DNA from: Aptenodytes patagonicus
Taxonomy: Eukaryota; Chordata; Aves; Sphenisciformes; Spheniscidae
Assembly (NCBI RefSeq): GCF_965638725.1
Contig: NC_134982.1
Location: 78,444,155-78,508,154 of the forward strand
Reading direction: 5' to 3'
DNA: 64,000 bases
The notes under the pieces were generated by a model. It saw nothing but the letters and a program-made list of their open reading frames with translations. It was not told the DNA's origin and did not search any database. A program made the translations under genes and the position numbers. Position 1 is the stretch's first letter, and every line of letters begins with the position of its first letter. Below are positions 1-12,300 of the stretch, piece after piece.

Positions 1-3000
1 TGGATCAGTATACTTCATCTGAAGCCATGTGTGCCAAATACCTGTATGTGCCACAGTGGCTGTCAGGAGCCTAGGCCACTAGGCTAGGCCATGTACATAA
101 AGGATGTTTCTATAAATTAATTAGTCTGTAGACCTCATGCCTTGTTTCTTCCCTCCATCGGTCTCTATAGATAGTTTTCATACTGTGAGGAAACACTGCA
201 TGACTGCTTTTCCTCGCTTGCTCTCATTAAAGCAGGGAGTGAAGCGGTCATACTGTGTGGGGTTTTTTTTGGTTTTTTATTTTTTTTTCTTCCAAGAGAT
301 AGGCACTTTGCCTTTCTGCTGGAAAATGTCTTGTTTATGAGCAAACATGATGAAGGGCTATCCCTTAAATTGCACCTGCATAAACTAACTCGAGCTCCTC
401 CAAGAGCACACTCCTCCAGCTCTTCCAGGGTTTGAGATGAAAACATGAGTTCTCCCCTCTGAATATCTCTGCCTCCTTTATTTGCACAGTGATGTCTCGT
501 CAGTCTGACTTGCTCTCATGAAACCTCCACTGATATTGTGTGGGGAAATGCTAATGCAATGCAACTCATCTAAAACAGTGAGCATGGGGAAACCCACATC
601 GTAGTGCAATATGGAAGTGTATTCTTGCTTGTTTGAACAAAGTATTCATCAGGATACTACAGTGCTTTCCAGCCCTTTATCATCTCTTTCCTTCCTGTTT
701 CTTCTCTCTGCTTCTCCCCAATCCTTTGCATCTGTTCATATTTAAAAAATATTACTGTTTGCTCTGAAAAACATCTCAGCCAAATTGGCACTTTGGTGAC
801 GCTGGATACCTAGATAACTGATGCAGCTAAACCTACTTCTAGAGCATGAACGGGAAAAAACTGCTGCACGGTATGTCTGCAGAGCTTTAACACAAAGCCG
901 TATGTCTCTAGGAGAAAGCAGTTTAGTTTGGACAAGCTTAACAAACTGTTCCATCTGTAATCAGATATAAATCTGGCTTCTTGGATTGGGAATGACTCCT
1001 AGTCAGACGCTGGATTCAAGTTTTCCTGCTCGTGGTCTAAATCCTGCCTGCTGCTTTGCTGTTTAGAAGGTCAGAGCTCAGGTTCTGAAAATGAAACTTT
1101 AAACAGAACACTGGATGTGTTAGGCTTGTTCACTAACAAGGTGCTCTTTAGCATATCAAAATGGGTTATGATGTTCCTGCGCACACAGCTGCAGAACCCT
1201 TCTGATAATAATTCAAGTCTTATAACGAACATTATTCTTGAAACAAACTCCTTGCAGGTGGACGTGGAACTTAGCAGAGATAGAGGAGAGTAACTGGAGA
1301 CTTGACTCAAAGGGTCTGCATTTTTCGAAATGTTTCCAAAGACATCTAGCTTCTGCCATTTGTGGAGATCTTTGAGCTCTGAAGATAGAGTGGAGTTGGT
1401 GCCTGTTGCCTTCTACTGAGAACTGTAGAAGGAAGAAAGAACCTTTAGCTCTGCTAAAGGATGCAAATCCAAGTCTGCCCAAATGTTAAACTTTTGCTTT
1501 CCTTTGGGTCACAAGCACTTTTCTACTACTTTCTACAGCTTAAACATAACTGAACTAATCTTGCTGGACAGTTGCCAGACTGGCTTTTTGCTTAGGAAGA
1601 TAGATAAAAGCTTTCTGCGAGGACTCTAGTGCTTTGTAAACAGATGTAGAAGCTAACCTTGGATCTGGGGCTGTTTCTTCCAAGACAGCAGGTCATCCTG
1701 TGGATGTGTTAAAATACATCTTTGCATTTAAAATACCTTGCCTCAGTAAGGGAGCTGTAAGATGTGGCAAGCATCCAGTTACTCCTCGCACTTTCCTTCC
1801 TGTTCAAAGGATATGGGGAAGTACATGTCAGATTAGTGAGAGTTAATAAGACAAAAGTATGTCTTATCCCTTTACATTTTGCCTAATTAATGTCTGCTCC
1901 GAAAAACAACCCATTTTATCTGCCAAATGCCTGGCCCCCAAAGCCTTTTGGCCTTTTGTGCACAAAGTGGCACAGTAACATGGTTTATTACTAATATTGA
2001 AGGACTTGTCTTAACTGCTGTAAAACATCTGTGAGATGCCACTCATGATCCTCATTTTTAGAGTGCAACGTGAATCACATTTAGCTTTAGTGTGATAGTG
2101 CACAGTACCCCTTCCAGACTAGGAAAAGAGCCCGCCCTCTTAAGGACTCTGTGAGAAGACAGACATATAGCCAGACTATATGAACAGATGGTCTGATGTG
2201 GTACTTGACACCTTCCTGTGACACCCCCCTTTACCCCGTGCACAGGAAGGCTGAAACTGAGCCATGTTGTAGCTGAGTCCCTGAAGGCTTCAGCAACAGA
2301 GGTAGGAGATAGCTTATTGCTCTTGTTGAAGATGCTGTTTGCAAGAAACGCTTCTATGCCCACATTCTTGCTCTGGTTAGCTTAAATGTGATGACTTATG
2401 GGAAAACAAACCACAAAGTAAAATAATCCATCCTATAAGACTTGGCTGTTAGCCTCAGGAAAGAGGTGGGAGTCCCATGACCTGCATTAGAAGGCTTGGA
2501 AAGTGCTTATGTCAATCATGTAATGTCTCTGTGAAGCTTGTTCCAGTGTTTCTCTGTCCAGCCAAAGTGCAAAGAAACACTGTTCCAAGCATGATACCTT
2601 TATAAGCAAGAATGCTCCCAGGTCTTGAGTGGTACCAAACTGCATGCCGTTACAATCAGCTGCTGCATCTGAAAGTCTTATTTTTTCAGGGATACTGAGG
2701 AGTCTGTCTCCAGGCAACTCTGACCTATAGAGCAGAAACACTAATTCGAGTGATGAACTCCAGAACAAAGTCATCAGACTCATGGCTTGGCAGCATGCTG
2801 TACTCTGACACCTATTTAAAATATCCTGAGAGCAAATTGATCCTGTCTTTGTCTAGTGGCTTTTCGGTTAGATGGGCAGAATACCAGTGGTACTGCTGGT
2901 ACTGTAGAGGTGAGGCTTGGACCAGATGTGGTATGCATGCCCCATTAGAGTTAGGGGCTTTCTGCCCAACGCTGCAGGGCCCACAGACTTGCTGCATAAT

Positions 3001-6000
3001 ACTCTCCAGGGCTAGGAAGTAAAAGTCTGGGCTTGTGTCCTCAACACCCAGCACTGTCCCTCCTCTGCTGACACATTTCCAGGTAAGAGCAAGAAGAATT
3101 GCTTCTGATTTGAGCTTAGTCTGTATTGTTCTTAAAATAGCCTCAGCCTTGCAGTCTGATTCTAGATGATTAATATAGCGGAAAACACTGACCTCTTCTG
3201 AGGGTATAATCTTGTTCCTTGTGCGTACACCTAAACATACTGTACTCTCCTGCCCGTTACTGGAGAAGGATGTCAGGAGCTGGTGTAACCACTTACCCTT
3301 TCCCAGGAGGATAGGTCCAGCCTTAGAAGTTGATTCTCACAGTCCTTGTCAAACTACATCTTTGCACTGTCTTGTTTGTGGATCAATGTAGAAATGTGGT
3401 ACTTCCTCCAGGGAATGAATAGGGTTTTTGGAGTTTAACTGTGGGTTTTTTGTTAGTTCTTTTTAAACCTTGTAGAGGAAGACTGCCACCTTATCCTCCC
3501 TTCCCTACTGTGTCCAGAGCATTCTCCCTTCTCTGCAGTCTGGATCCCCACTTTGGTCCCTCTTGCCTTAAAGTAGCTGCCCAAAGACAAGTGCAAGAGG
3601 AGGGGACATGCCGTACCTCATATCTGCCTCAGATATGTGTGGGGAAACAAAGGTGACCTGTAGTAAACAAAATATGATGCTGATGCCTGGTAGAGAATGA
3701 AACTGAACATATATAAAGGGGAAGCAAATGCCTTTTCGTCCCTTGTTCTGTATCTGAAGAGAAGTTTAGGTATATGTCTGTGGCTGGTATTGGATAATAG
3801 TCTCGTGCAGGCTGAGATTTCACTATACAGATGCTCAGTGAGATCTCCTAATAGGATACTCTGCTGTCAGTGACAGATGAACCGATCTAGATGGACTGGA
3901 GGATGGAAAGGTGCTTTCTCTTTCTACACAGAGCTGATCTGTACAGGCCAGTGGCAGAGAATGTATAAACAAAAAATACCTGCTTTCAAAACTTGCTGGG
4001 ATGACACAAGTAGTGCTATGAACAGGTCTGTGAAAGCCAAGTTAATGCAAGCTTTTATAGTGTTCTTGGAAGTGTTTACATCTAAACCAGCACCAGTCAC
4101 CAGCAGCAATTCTGCTATGGCTTATTGTCGTGTACTGAAGGTATGAAGGTAAGACTGTTGCAGAAACCAACTGCAATCGTTGTGTGGAATTGTTGTCCCC
4201 TTGACATGACTGTGTCTGTGGTTGTGTCTCTCTGGGAAATGGATAGCAAAAAGCAACGGAACGCCTTGAAACACAAGGAGAAAGGTGCAGCACTCTGAAT
4301 TTCAGAAGCGAAGCAGTGAGGCTCTAGGAGTAGTACAGGCCTGGCTGTAAGGTCCCCGAGTTAGGCAGGGATATTTGGGGTTAGGTGCATCACTTGCCTC
4401 TAAACAGCAACGTTTCTAAATGTCTCTTACTGTCATCTGATACTTGTTGAATGAGAGCAATGTGCTTGCAACATCAGGTGGTTTCAGGCTAACCCTTTCC
4501 AGGGATGAGCTTATCTGTGCTTGGAAGACCTAGCTGAACTACCTCTTCCACTTTCTGCATGGACTACTGCTTAGATAGCAAAGCTATCAGGTTATGCTGT
4601 ACACTTGCTAAGGCAGGATAGGTGAAAACTAACATTCAGTTTGTAGAAGCTGCAGTATTGACTAGCTGCACTTAACTCAGCAGGACTGCATGATCTTCAC
4701 TTGACAATAAGCCAATGCCGAAACCAGGACAGCCAATACCTACAGAATTTTAGACCCTTTTTTAGCCTTCAGGGGTTGAATCCTGGATGCTTTCTCTGGT
4801 GTGTACTAATCCACTGGGGGGAGGCTGCCATCCAGAAGACTGAATACCAAGCTCCTGAGGTTTTCCTTTATGTGGATCCAAGCTGCCCTGTAAATCCAGA
4901 GTCTTGGAAAATCTCCTGGGAGGATGAAGGAGGGAGAAGATGACATCAGCTGGAAACTTCCCAACTCATTTTGCATCTCACATGCAGACTTCAAGTTTAG
5001 AAAATTCAGCTGAATTTTAAACTTGGATGAAGTGAACTTCTTGATAGATTTAGTATCTGTTTCTGGGCAGGCTAACTAGTCAAGGTGTTTGGACTGCATA
5101 ATACAACAAAAGAATGTGAAGCTGCTTCCTTACCAGATAGCAGCCTGCATAGTTGGCAGGGGTAATGCATTTCCAACACAGGCAGTTAGTTCCCACTTGT
5201 CCTGCACTATAGGAAACCAAACGTGTGCTGCTAGAGTCATCTAATCTCATGTACCCCTGAATTTGGGTGTCTTGAGGAGTCCTACAAACTCCATAGGAAT
5301 GCATGAAGAGTCTGCCTGTAGGTGGCTGTACAACTGTGCACAAAAGACTGTAGTTAACCAGTAGATCATGAACCTGAAGGTCTGAATGTTGTACTATTTC
5401 TGCTATAGGTTGTGATCCAGGCCTAGCTAGACCTTCACCTGACCTGCTTCAGCAGGTGACAAAGCTATGAGACAGGCCTGAGGAGGTGAGGGACAGAGGC
5501 TAAGAATCTTTGCTCTTTACTTTAGAAAAAGCTTTGAAACTTGAGGAAGTCTTCATGGATACTCTCTAAGACTTGAAAAATGTCTTGACAGAACCTGCCC
5601 TCCATTCCATCTGCCTGGCTGCTGGAAGCAGCCTCCCCTCCTCCCTGCTGTGGGACTGCTCAGCTTCATGGCAGGCTGACTGTACTGTGAGTAACAGGTG
5701 CTGTGACGAAAAGGCTTTTTTTTTTTCTGTGAAGAGCTTTGTGAGCAGTAGGTACCTGCTGGGACTTGGACTGTGCTGATCTCTGATAATGCAGATAGGT
5801 ACTTAAAACAGTGGATGAGCAGCTACTTGGTGCACCAAAGGTGAAGCTGATGCATGAGTCCCTGGCACTGAAGTCAGACTCTTGTATTAATTGTTTTATA
5901 TAACATAGTCAGTATTTCAATGTTTGTGGGTATGATAACTACATCGACAGGTAGAAATGCAGAGGGCTGTAGATCTCCTTTCCTGCTAGGCTCTGCGGAC

Positions 6001-8171
6001 ATACTCCTCTTTCTGTGGTAAAAGCAGACTAGGACAGATGATGCAGTCTTGCTTCCCCAACTGCAAAAAATCTTCCCAAGTCCCATGGAAGAAAGCCAGT
6101 GCCAATTAACATGTCGAGGAGGTGCTCTGCTGAAAGGATTACAGCCTGAGACAACTTAGATTGCTAGGCCATCTGCTGTGATACTTCAAAGCCTACCTCT
6201 TTCTAGCAATAGCATAAGACTTCAGCAAACTGATCCAGCCTACTGTTAAATGAAGGGTCAGCAGTCATAAGCATTGTTCCTTCTGCGGTTAGCTAGGAGG
6301 CTCCACCCACTAAGAAGGACAAATAGTTAGCTTCTAACTTGGCCTTCAGCTACTGAAAACTAGCCAAGTAGCAGGGCATGATGCCAGCTGTGACTGCCGG
6401 GGGAGGGCTCTGCCATCGCAGATGAGGCAGTATAGCACAGTAGTACTTCCAGTGTACACATCCTCTGTCCTTTTCCACACCCCCTCCCCAGCTAGCAGCC
6501 CTCCTGCTCCTAACCAGAGTTGGTCTAGAAGCTTTACTTGATCTAGATCTGGGTGTTTCATCCAAGGCTCAATCAGGTAAAACTATCACAGTCTTTATTT
6601 TAAGACCTGAGACATTCCACAGGACCCATGACTGCAAGAACACACTCCAGTAGACTGCAGTGGATTCCAGCCTTCACAAACCTCTGCCCTGCTTAAAAAG
6701 TGCAAGACATGCTAGTACGATATTGTTCTCTCCCAACAGAATTGGTGAGGAAAGTCGCTAGCTTCATGCAAGTGGCTGCAAGCTCCATCTTTGGTCCTTC
6801 CTCCAGTTGTTCCGACACCTGATGCAGAGTTTTCATATTTTAAGCCGATTCCATCATGTTCTTTAAGCTCTCTTTCGGAAGAGTTTTGTTACAAGCTTTT
6901 GAGATCTCCTGCGCAACCAGGCTTAAGCTGTTTCTGAAGTTAACTCATTTCCATACTGGAAGCTTAGAATTTGACTGGCTGCAGTTCTGGCACAACTTGT
7001 CTTATACTAATGCTTATTGCACATGTGCAATGAAGAGCTGTCTTTTCCTTTTGGAAACAGGAACAGATTTGTCTACAGCTACTGCAGTGTCCCAGGGTTT
7101 GCTGCGCTCTTTACTCTGCTCAGCCAAATTCTCCTGTCTAGCTGAACTGCAGATTTTCTGAAGCTATCTCCTGTTGCTAATCTTATCCTGTCTTCTGCTT
7201 ATTCTGTTTGTGTAACTCCAGCAGAACTCCTTATCTGCTGAGCTATTGTAGCATTGCTTCTTCCTGTTGTACACGCTCCTGCTATGTTGAGTCTGAGCCA
7301 GATGTTTGTGTAGTTCAAGCTGCCTACCTTATGTATGAGCTGGCAAGCTGTGCCATGATTATCCTGCTCTTTTGCCCTCTTAAGAGGGCGTTTGAGTGCC
7401 TACCTTCCAATACTTGCTCACTTGCCAGTTAAATCTGAAATCTTTCATCTGTTGGCAACCACTTCTGAGCATTAGCTGGGAGAATGCATCTAACCTCTCT
7501 GTTAGTAGACAATAGTTTAGATCACCCCTTTCCCAAAAAGTCTAGGCTAAAGTATTATCCTCCCTATTTCAGAAGGCAGTCCTCAAGGTGAAGAGCAGCA
7601 CTACCATGGTTCTAAAGGGCTGCAACAGGCAGAGAGCTGTCTGTAAAATCCCAGTACTCCCATGATGGGTTTGTGACAGACTGGTAGGAACTTAGCCCTG
7701 TTTTTGGCCGTTGTCAAAGGCAGACCTTCGTAAGTAGCTTTAACTTGAAGCTCTCACCTGTAATTCTGAACTCTTGAACAAAGGAGGACTTCTTTTGAAG
7801 ACAGGGACTACCAGCTGGAACATAAACCACAATTGTGTAAGGAATACTCATGGACAAAGAGGATCTTACCCAAACAGGATTGCTTTGCTAAGGTTACATG
7901 TTTCATTTAGCCACTTAAAGACTGTGTGAAGCTGGGGGTAAGCAGTAATTCTACAACAATTCTAGTTAATGTGCTGCTTAGCTGTAGTGATGTTTCTCTG
8001 TCTAGCAACCGGAGGAACCTTTGTCCTTACAAGGGAAACACTCTGAGTAAATCTATTCTTGTGCTACTAGTTCAAACAAACAAACAAGAAGCCTTCTCTC
8101 TTCTCTGAAAAGAAGAGCCATGGATGTTTCGGACTTTCTAATACTGTTGTCAGATGTTCCTACATATTGCA

Positions 8172-8236
8172 CAACTTGTCACATGTTGTCAGCTCCCTCT
8201 GGTACAAAACCAGAGCAGGGAGCACGTGTGAAGTTG
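8172..8236 (+). other. Imperfect hairpin, pre-miRNA-like shape
   Basis: Four 6-bp stems stack around a 5-nt loop (8204-8208): 8198-8203 with 8209-8214, 8192-8197 with 8218-8223, 8080-type outer stem 8180-8185 with 8225-8230 (one G-T wobble), and 8172-8177 with 8231-8236. They are separated by a 3-nt bulge (8215-8217), a 6x1 internal loop (8186-8191 against 8224) and a 2-nt bulge (8178-8179). The size suits an intronic small-RNA precursor, but I do not recognise a known miRNA and a chance fold is possible. Confidence 0.35.
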
Positions 8237-8343
8237 CTGTGATATTTATGCAAAGTGCAGTAGCCACTGGCTGTATGGAGTAGTTGGTCTATATCAAACT
8301 GTGAGACTTGAAGGTGTGGGAATGTACCAAGCTGGCTATAAAG

Positions 8344-8368
8344 CCCCCCCCCCCCCCCCGCTGAGTCA
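8344..8368 (+). repeat. C16 homopolymer followed by GCTGAGTCA element
   Basis: Sixteen consecutive C occupy 8344-8359. They are followed directly by GCTGAGTCA (8360-8368), the core of an NF-E2/MAF-type AP-1 site. The C run is G-rich on the minus strand, so it could adopt unusual structure and is prone to length errors. Binding is inferred only from motif match, and 9-mers of this kind occur by chance. Confidence 0.5.
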
Positions 8369-9153
8369 GTGTCAAGGAATTACAGACTTCCCAAACCCTT
8401 GTGTGTCTCTTCCTAAAATAGCCGCTTGCTGATTCTTTTAGCCTCTGTCTTCCCTAGGCACTGCATGATACTCTTGGAGTTGGGAGGATGGGAATGAGGA
8501 CCTCTCTGACCAAAACACAGTGTTTTCATTGGCATTAGGACTCCAAAAAGGAGGTGTGCATAGACACTGGTGCTAGAGTGTGATCTGTGACTGTCCTGTA
8601 GTGCAGTGATGGCAATTCAGTCTGACTGCTGTCAACATGTTTGGAAGTTAATGGACTGGATGGGAAGCCTCTGATACAAGTTTGGAGACTCCTATAGTAG
8701 AGGAAGGAGGGCAGAGGCGAAGGCTGACTGCGTTCCAGTCAACTGAACTGTTGCCACTTTGCCTGAAGCCTGTCTTATAAGTAGGTCTCTTGATTTGCCT
8801 AGCTGTTTTGTTTTCAGAGTCTAAGTTGGTTCTGCCTCACCAGGAACAGTTGGTTCAGCAGTACTTCTACTTCCTCACGGATAGAAACCAGGTTGCGCCA
8901 TGCTAAGGGGAGGTATGGTGGTAATGTGCTTTCTCTTCAACTTGTGGAACAGTAGAACAACCTAATGCTCAAAGCCCAGACCTTAGGGGATTGCCCAGGT
9001 GTCCTGGAAAAGGGTGATCCTTGGAGCTGCTGAAATAAATAGCCCTTGTAATATATCAGTGAAGCTTGTCAATAACATCTTTGAGAATACTGTGCTTTAC
9101 AGTGAATCTGTTCACTTATTAAAAACCTGCTGCTTTTTTCCTCTCCAATACAG

Positions 9154-9342
9154 GATCTCAGTCTACCCAATGGCACACCTGTGGACACTTCTAGCCCAGC
9201 CTCATCCTCATCTCTCCTCAACAGACTGCAGCTGGATGATGACTTGGATGGAGAAACTAGAGACCTCTTTGTTACTGTTGATGATCCCAAAAAACACGTG
9301 TGCACAATGGAGACATATATCACATACAGGGTTACAACAAAG
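9154..9342 (+). CDS. SNX30: SNX30 exon 2
   Basis: This exon has 63 codons, phase 0 at both ends, after acceptor ..CTCCAATACAG and before donor GTACAA. It encodes a Ser-rich and acidic linker (residues 1-29 of the partial protein, including [20 protein letters not shown]) and the first strands of the PX domain ([23 protein letters not shown]). The linker should be disordered and is the least conserved part of this exon. The reading frame agrees with exon 3. Confidence 0.96.
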
Positions 9343-12300
9343 GTACAAAGCAACATTCTCCTTTCCTAGTACTTTTTTCTTTGGGGAGTTGTTTTTTAGG
9401 GCATGTTCTGGACGTCTATGTCTTGCATTGTATTCCCTTATCTTAAGGACAAGAACTTAGTGTCTTTCAGTACCTTGTGAACGTGTTGAAGGTGTGACTT
9501 CTTTTAGCGGAACTGTTACTACTTCAGTATATGAAACTACGCAAAACTTTTAACATGTCAGCTTAGATTTTTGTCTCTGACTCTTAAATAGAACTGTTTG
9601 TAAACTTGCAAGGCCAGTTTCTTTCATTAACTTGAAAGTTTGTTCATATAAAGTAATCTGACACCGATTTGGTTTGAGTTACCTCCCCTGAAGGGGAATG
9701 TGCCTTGTTGTTGATTCACTGTTAATCATCTCACATTTTGTGTCTTTCCTTTTCTGAAATGCTTTAAGCTTGTTGCTTAAGTGTTTACCACACTTCCTCT
9801 ATCAGCCACTTACCTAAATCATAATCTTGATCTTCAGCTGCAAACTAGCTTCCATGCAGTTGTTGGTACAGAAGGCTGTATAGCTGCTGCTAAAACTAAG
9901 TAGCCTAAGAATGCTACTGCCTACCAAAAGAAATATGCTAGAGATTTTTTCAGCATGTGTTGTAGTTCAATCATTAATGCAATCTAATTACACTAATAGG
10001 AAAAGTGAGCTGAAAAGTCTGCTGCACTCACAACTGGAATGTTGATTTCTGTTAACTAGCTCATTCTCATTAGCATCAGCTCCTAGGCGACCTTGACATC
10101 TGTTTTGGGCACTTGTAGTTACCTAAGGCAAAAAGTGTTCACTAACATCACTAGGAATATACTTGATCTACTTGTCCAAAAAGATTAACATTCCTCTGGC
10201 CTACTTAAATGGCACTGTATCCTGGAGACAATATTTTCATTTGCGATAAGGAAGCCTTCACAGGTAATTCTTTTCAAAATGTCTAGTCCAAAGTTCTGCT
10301 TTCAGGCCGCACAGGAGAAAATGCGGTTTCTCTAAAATAGTAGCTTCCTCCTACTGCACACTTAAGTAGGCCTGTCATTCTTTGTTGCTCTAAGTGTCAT
10401 AATCTTGCAAGAAATGCTGTATCTTAACTACGAGAAAATGCTAAGAAGTATTATAGGAGACTTTTCTATGTGGAGCAACTTAGCGTTCAGCTGTTACACA
10501 ATCAGAAGGAATAGGAAGCACAAAATGAGATGCAGCTTTCCACAGGCAAATGGCTAAAATTGGCTAAAGTTATTTCTCCCTTAAATTAAGACCCGATTAT
10601 TCTGTCAAGATAAAATATCTCTACACAGTGGCACCCTAATAATGTTCCTCTGCTTGGAAACCTGTGTTCGTACAAGGGTTCCCTTCCTTCTTAAAGCAGA
10701 ACTCTGGAACGTCGGTAAGGTATGTACCGTATTTAGATGAGATGTATTAACCAACAGTGTCTCTTTTTAAATTGAAAAAACCTCATTCTATACTTCTGAT
10801 TTTGCATATCTACCTACCTGTCTGTTAATACTTGTTTTATTTGGCATCTCATTGTAGCACATAAATCTGCTGTATCATAGCATTACAATACTATTGTGAA
10901 ACAGTGCATAACTTATTCTTATCAATCACCATGAAAGCCTCACCTCTTCGGGTTTATTATTCTTGTAAACTTCTGGCTAACCTCTAGGGTCAGCACCTCT
11001 AGCACTATCTACCATTGTTTAAAAAAAGACTGTTTAGAAGACTAACAGTATTAATGGTCTGACTCATTCTTGCCTTACAAACAAGGCCTCTTCGATGCCA
11101 AGCTAGTTGTCCAATCATCCATTGTAGCTGAGAGCAGTAATTAAACATGGCAAAAAAGCTGCACAGGAATAATCCCTAGACAGTGATGAGGATCAGTGTT
11201 GATGCTTGCACCTCCAGGTTGTAGATCAAAGTTCTATAGCAGACCTTGCTCCTGTCATCAGTGTAAGGCCATACCTTCCCACTGCCTCTTTTGCAGCCTT
11301 GCATGACAGGGGTTTGAGACCTGTAAAGGACTGAAAGGGTCCCTGTGGTGGCTCTGGGTGAGGAGGCAGGGATGGCTGCTTTTTTTTTTTCTTTCTCCAC
11401 TGAAGAATGCTACTGGAACCTCAAAGGTTTGCATAAACATAGGTCCTAGAATGAGTTACGCTGAAGACTTCCTTGCTGTGAAAAGCAGCATCACTAGGTG
11501 GAAGAGGGGAATGTAATTGCTAGCGCTGTAATGTGCGCTTGTGGCCGTGACTGGACACCACTGTAGGGAAGAGTGTAACCTGACCACAGGCTTGGTTTTG
11601 TGTTGTGTGGTTTTTTCTTTCTTTAGAAAAGTCCTTCGTTGTAACAGCAAAAAAGAGAAGTCTTGCAGTGCACCCCAGACTTCTCATTTACTGATACCTT
11701 TGTCAGAAGGTGGGGGTGGCTGAGGAAGGGTCCAAAACATTTGGTCCAAAACAATGGCTTGCTTCTTAGGGAAGCTGAGAAGAAAGCTTAGAGTTTACTT
11801 GGTCCTGCTTGTGCCCCTGCTTTCACAGCTTCCTGGTAAGAGCCAGGTAGCATTCCCCAGCCTGTCTTCTGGATGAACACGTTTAAAGAACATAATGGGA
11901 ATCCCCAAAATAATGGGGACAGTGATTCAGACCTGGCTCTCTTGACTCTTGCATACCCTGTTTTCTTCTTGCTAACAGCAGTTTTCTTATACAGGGAGGC
12001 TAGTGAAACCAAAAAGGTGGGTGAAACTTGTGCTGGAACTTAGCTGGTCTTGACTGTGATGATTGAAGTGTCTCAGGTGTTCTTGATGATACACCTTTGT
12101 GCTCTTTAGATAGACCACTGTGCACTCTAGAGGGATTTTATCAAGCAGATCTTTCTGAAGAGGGAGGGAGGGGGAAAATAAAGCTTACCCTTATGTTATG
12201 TAGTCATCTCTCCTGAGGGAAACATAAGTAAGTGTACTTCTAACTTCACTTTTGTTGTACTTTCTAGGATGGCAAGGCCTTCTCCTGTGCCTTTTCCCAT

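Larger units (their letters stand above)
1..9153 (+). other. SNX30: SNX30 intron 1, 3' part
   Basis: No exon was recognised in this 9.1 kb. There is no GC-rich first-exon or promoter signature, so SNX30 exon 1 must lie upstream of the window. ORFs on both strands are short (about 100 codons or less) and have no family resemblance. The intron ends in a pyrimidine-rich acceptor at about 9131-9153. Local structures listed separately are a 65-nt hairpin at 8172 and a C16 run followed by an AP-1/NF-E2-like site at 8344-8368. Confidence 0.85.
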
